Below are positions 5,176 to 5,219 of a stretch of 5,219 nucleotides of DNA, piece by piece (positions within the stretch are counted from its first letter, which is position 1; each line of letters starts with the position of its first letter). The notes under the pieces are model-generated. The model was not told the origin of the DNA and ran no database searches. It saw only the letters and a program-made list of their open reading frames with translations. The DNA is from Armatimonadota bacterium (GTDB taxonomy: Bacteria > Armatimonadota > Fimbriimonadia > Fimbriimonadales > Fimbriimonadaceae): assembly GCA_023423495.1 (NCBI GenBank), contig JAFAFM010000105.1, positions 1-5,219 of the forward strand, given 5' to 3'. The translations under genes and the position numbers were made by a program.

Positions 5176-5219
5176 TTATCCAGGCCCACCGGGAGGCAAC
5201 AAGTCGTTTGCCTTGAACC
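5176..5219 (-). CDS. Possible C-terminal end of an upstream minus-strand gene
   Basis: Reading the minus strand from the right edge, one frame gives FKANDLLPPGGPG and then TAA at 5178-5176, three bases before the GTG start of the unknown exported protein. A stop so close before a start would fit tight operon spacing, and proline/glycine-rich tails are common at protein ends. Only 13 codons are visible, so coding cannot be shown and no product can be named. This stretch could equally be a non-coding leader. Confidence 0.3.
   Translation of the reverse strand, partial: FKANDLLPPGGPG

Overview
The window looks like a chromosomal segment of a moderately GC-rich, free-living bacterium that exports many enzymes. 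Four large reading frames fill almost all of it: three appear whole, and the one at the left edge is cut. At least three of the four encode proteins with signal-peptide-like N-termini. The families present (a large M14-type carboxypeptidase with a long C-terminal region, a secreted alpha/beta hydrolase and a three-part calcineurin-like phosphoesterase) are common in phyla such as Armatimonadota, Acidobacteriota and Gemmatimonadota. No taxonomic marker is present, so the phylum is a guess. I see no tRNA, rRNA, CRISPR array, insertion sequence or attachment site.

Layout. Positions 2-1027 (+) are the C-terminal part of a gene that begins outside the window, probably an M14-family metallopeptidase-like protein. 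It is followed after 25 bases by a complete secreted alpha/beta hydrolase (1053-2333, +). The rest lies on the minus strand and reads right to left: possibly the last codons of a gene at the right edge (5176-5219), an unrecognised exported protein (4159-5172), a secreted calcineurin-like phosphoesterase (2513-4123), and a very small, extremely polar protein (2261-2455). The minus-strand genes are separated by 3, 35 and 57 bases and could be one transcript. The two gene groups converge and overlap: the last 73 bases of the hydrolase gene are antisense to the end of the small gene. No intergenic stretch exceeds about 60 bases.

How the genes relate. The two plus-strand genes encode hydrolases that probably act on exported or scavenged peptides and esters. 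The phosphoesterase is probably a cell-envelope or extracellular metallophosphatase. The role of the unknown 337-residue protein is not visible; parts of its gene are noticeably more AT-rich than its neighbours.

The most interesting structure is in the 57-base gap between the phosphoesterase and the small gene. The perfect Shine-Dalgarno sequence of the small gene is the 3' arm of a 9-bp perfect inverted repeat whose 5' arm begins 8 bases after the phosphoesterase stop codon. A shorter hairpin that would free the Shine-Dalgarno sequence competes for the same bases. This has the layout expected for translational coupling or a structure-switching leader controlling a small disordered Q/N/D/P-rich protein. 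That reading is inferred from sequence complementarity and has not been tested by folding or comparison.
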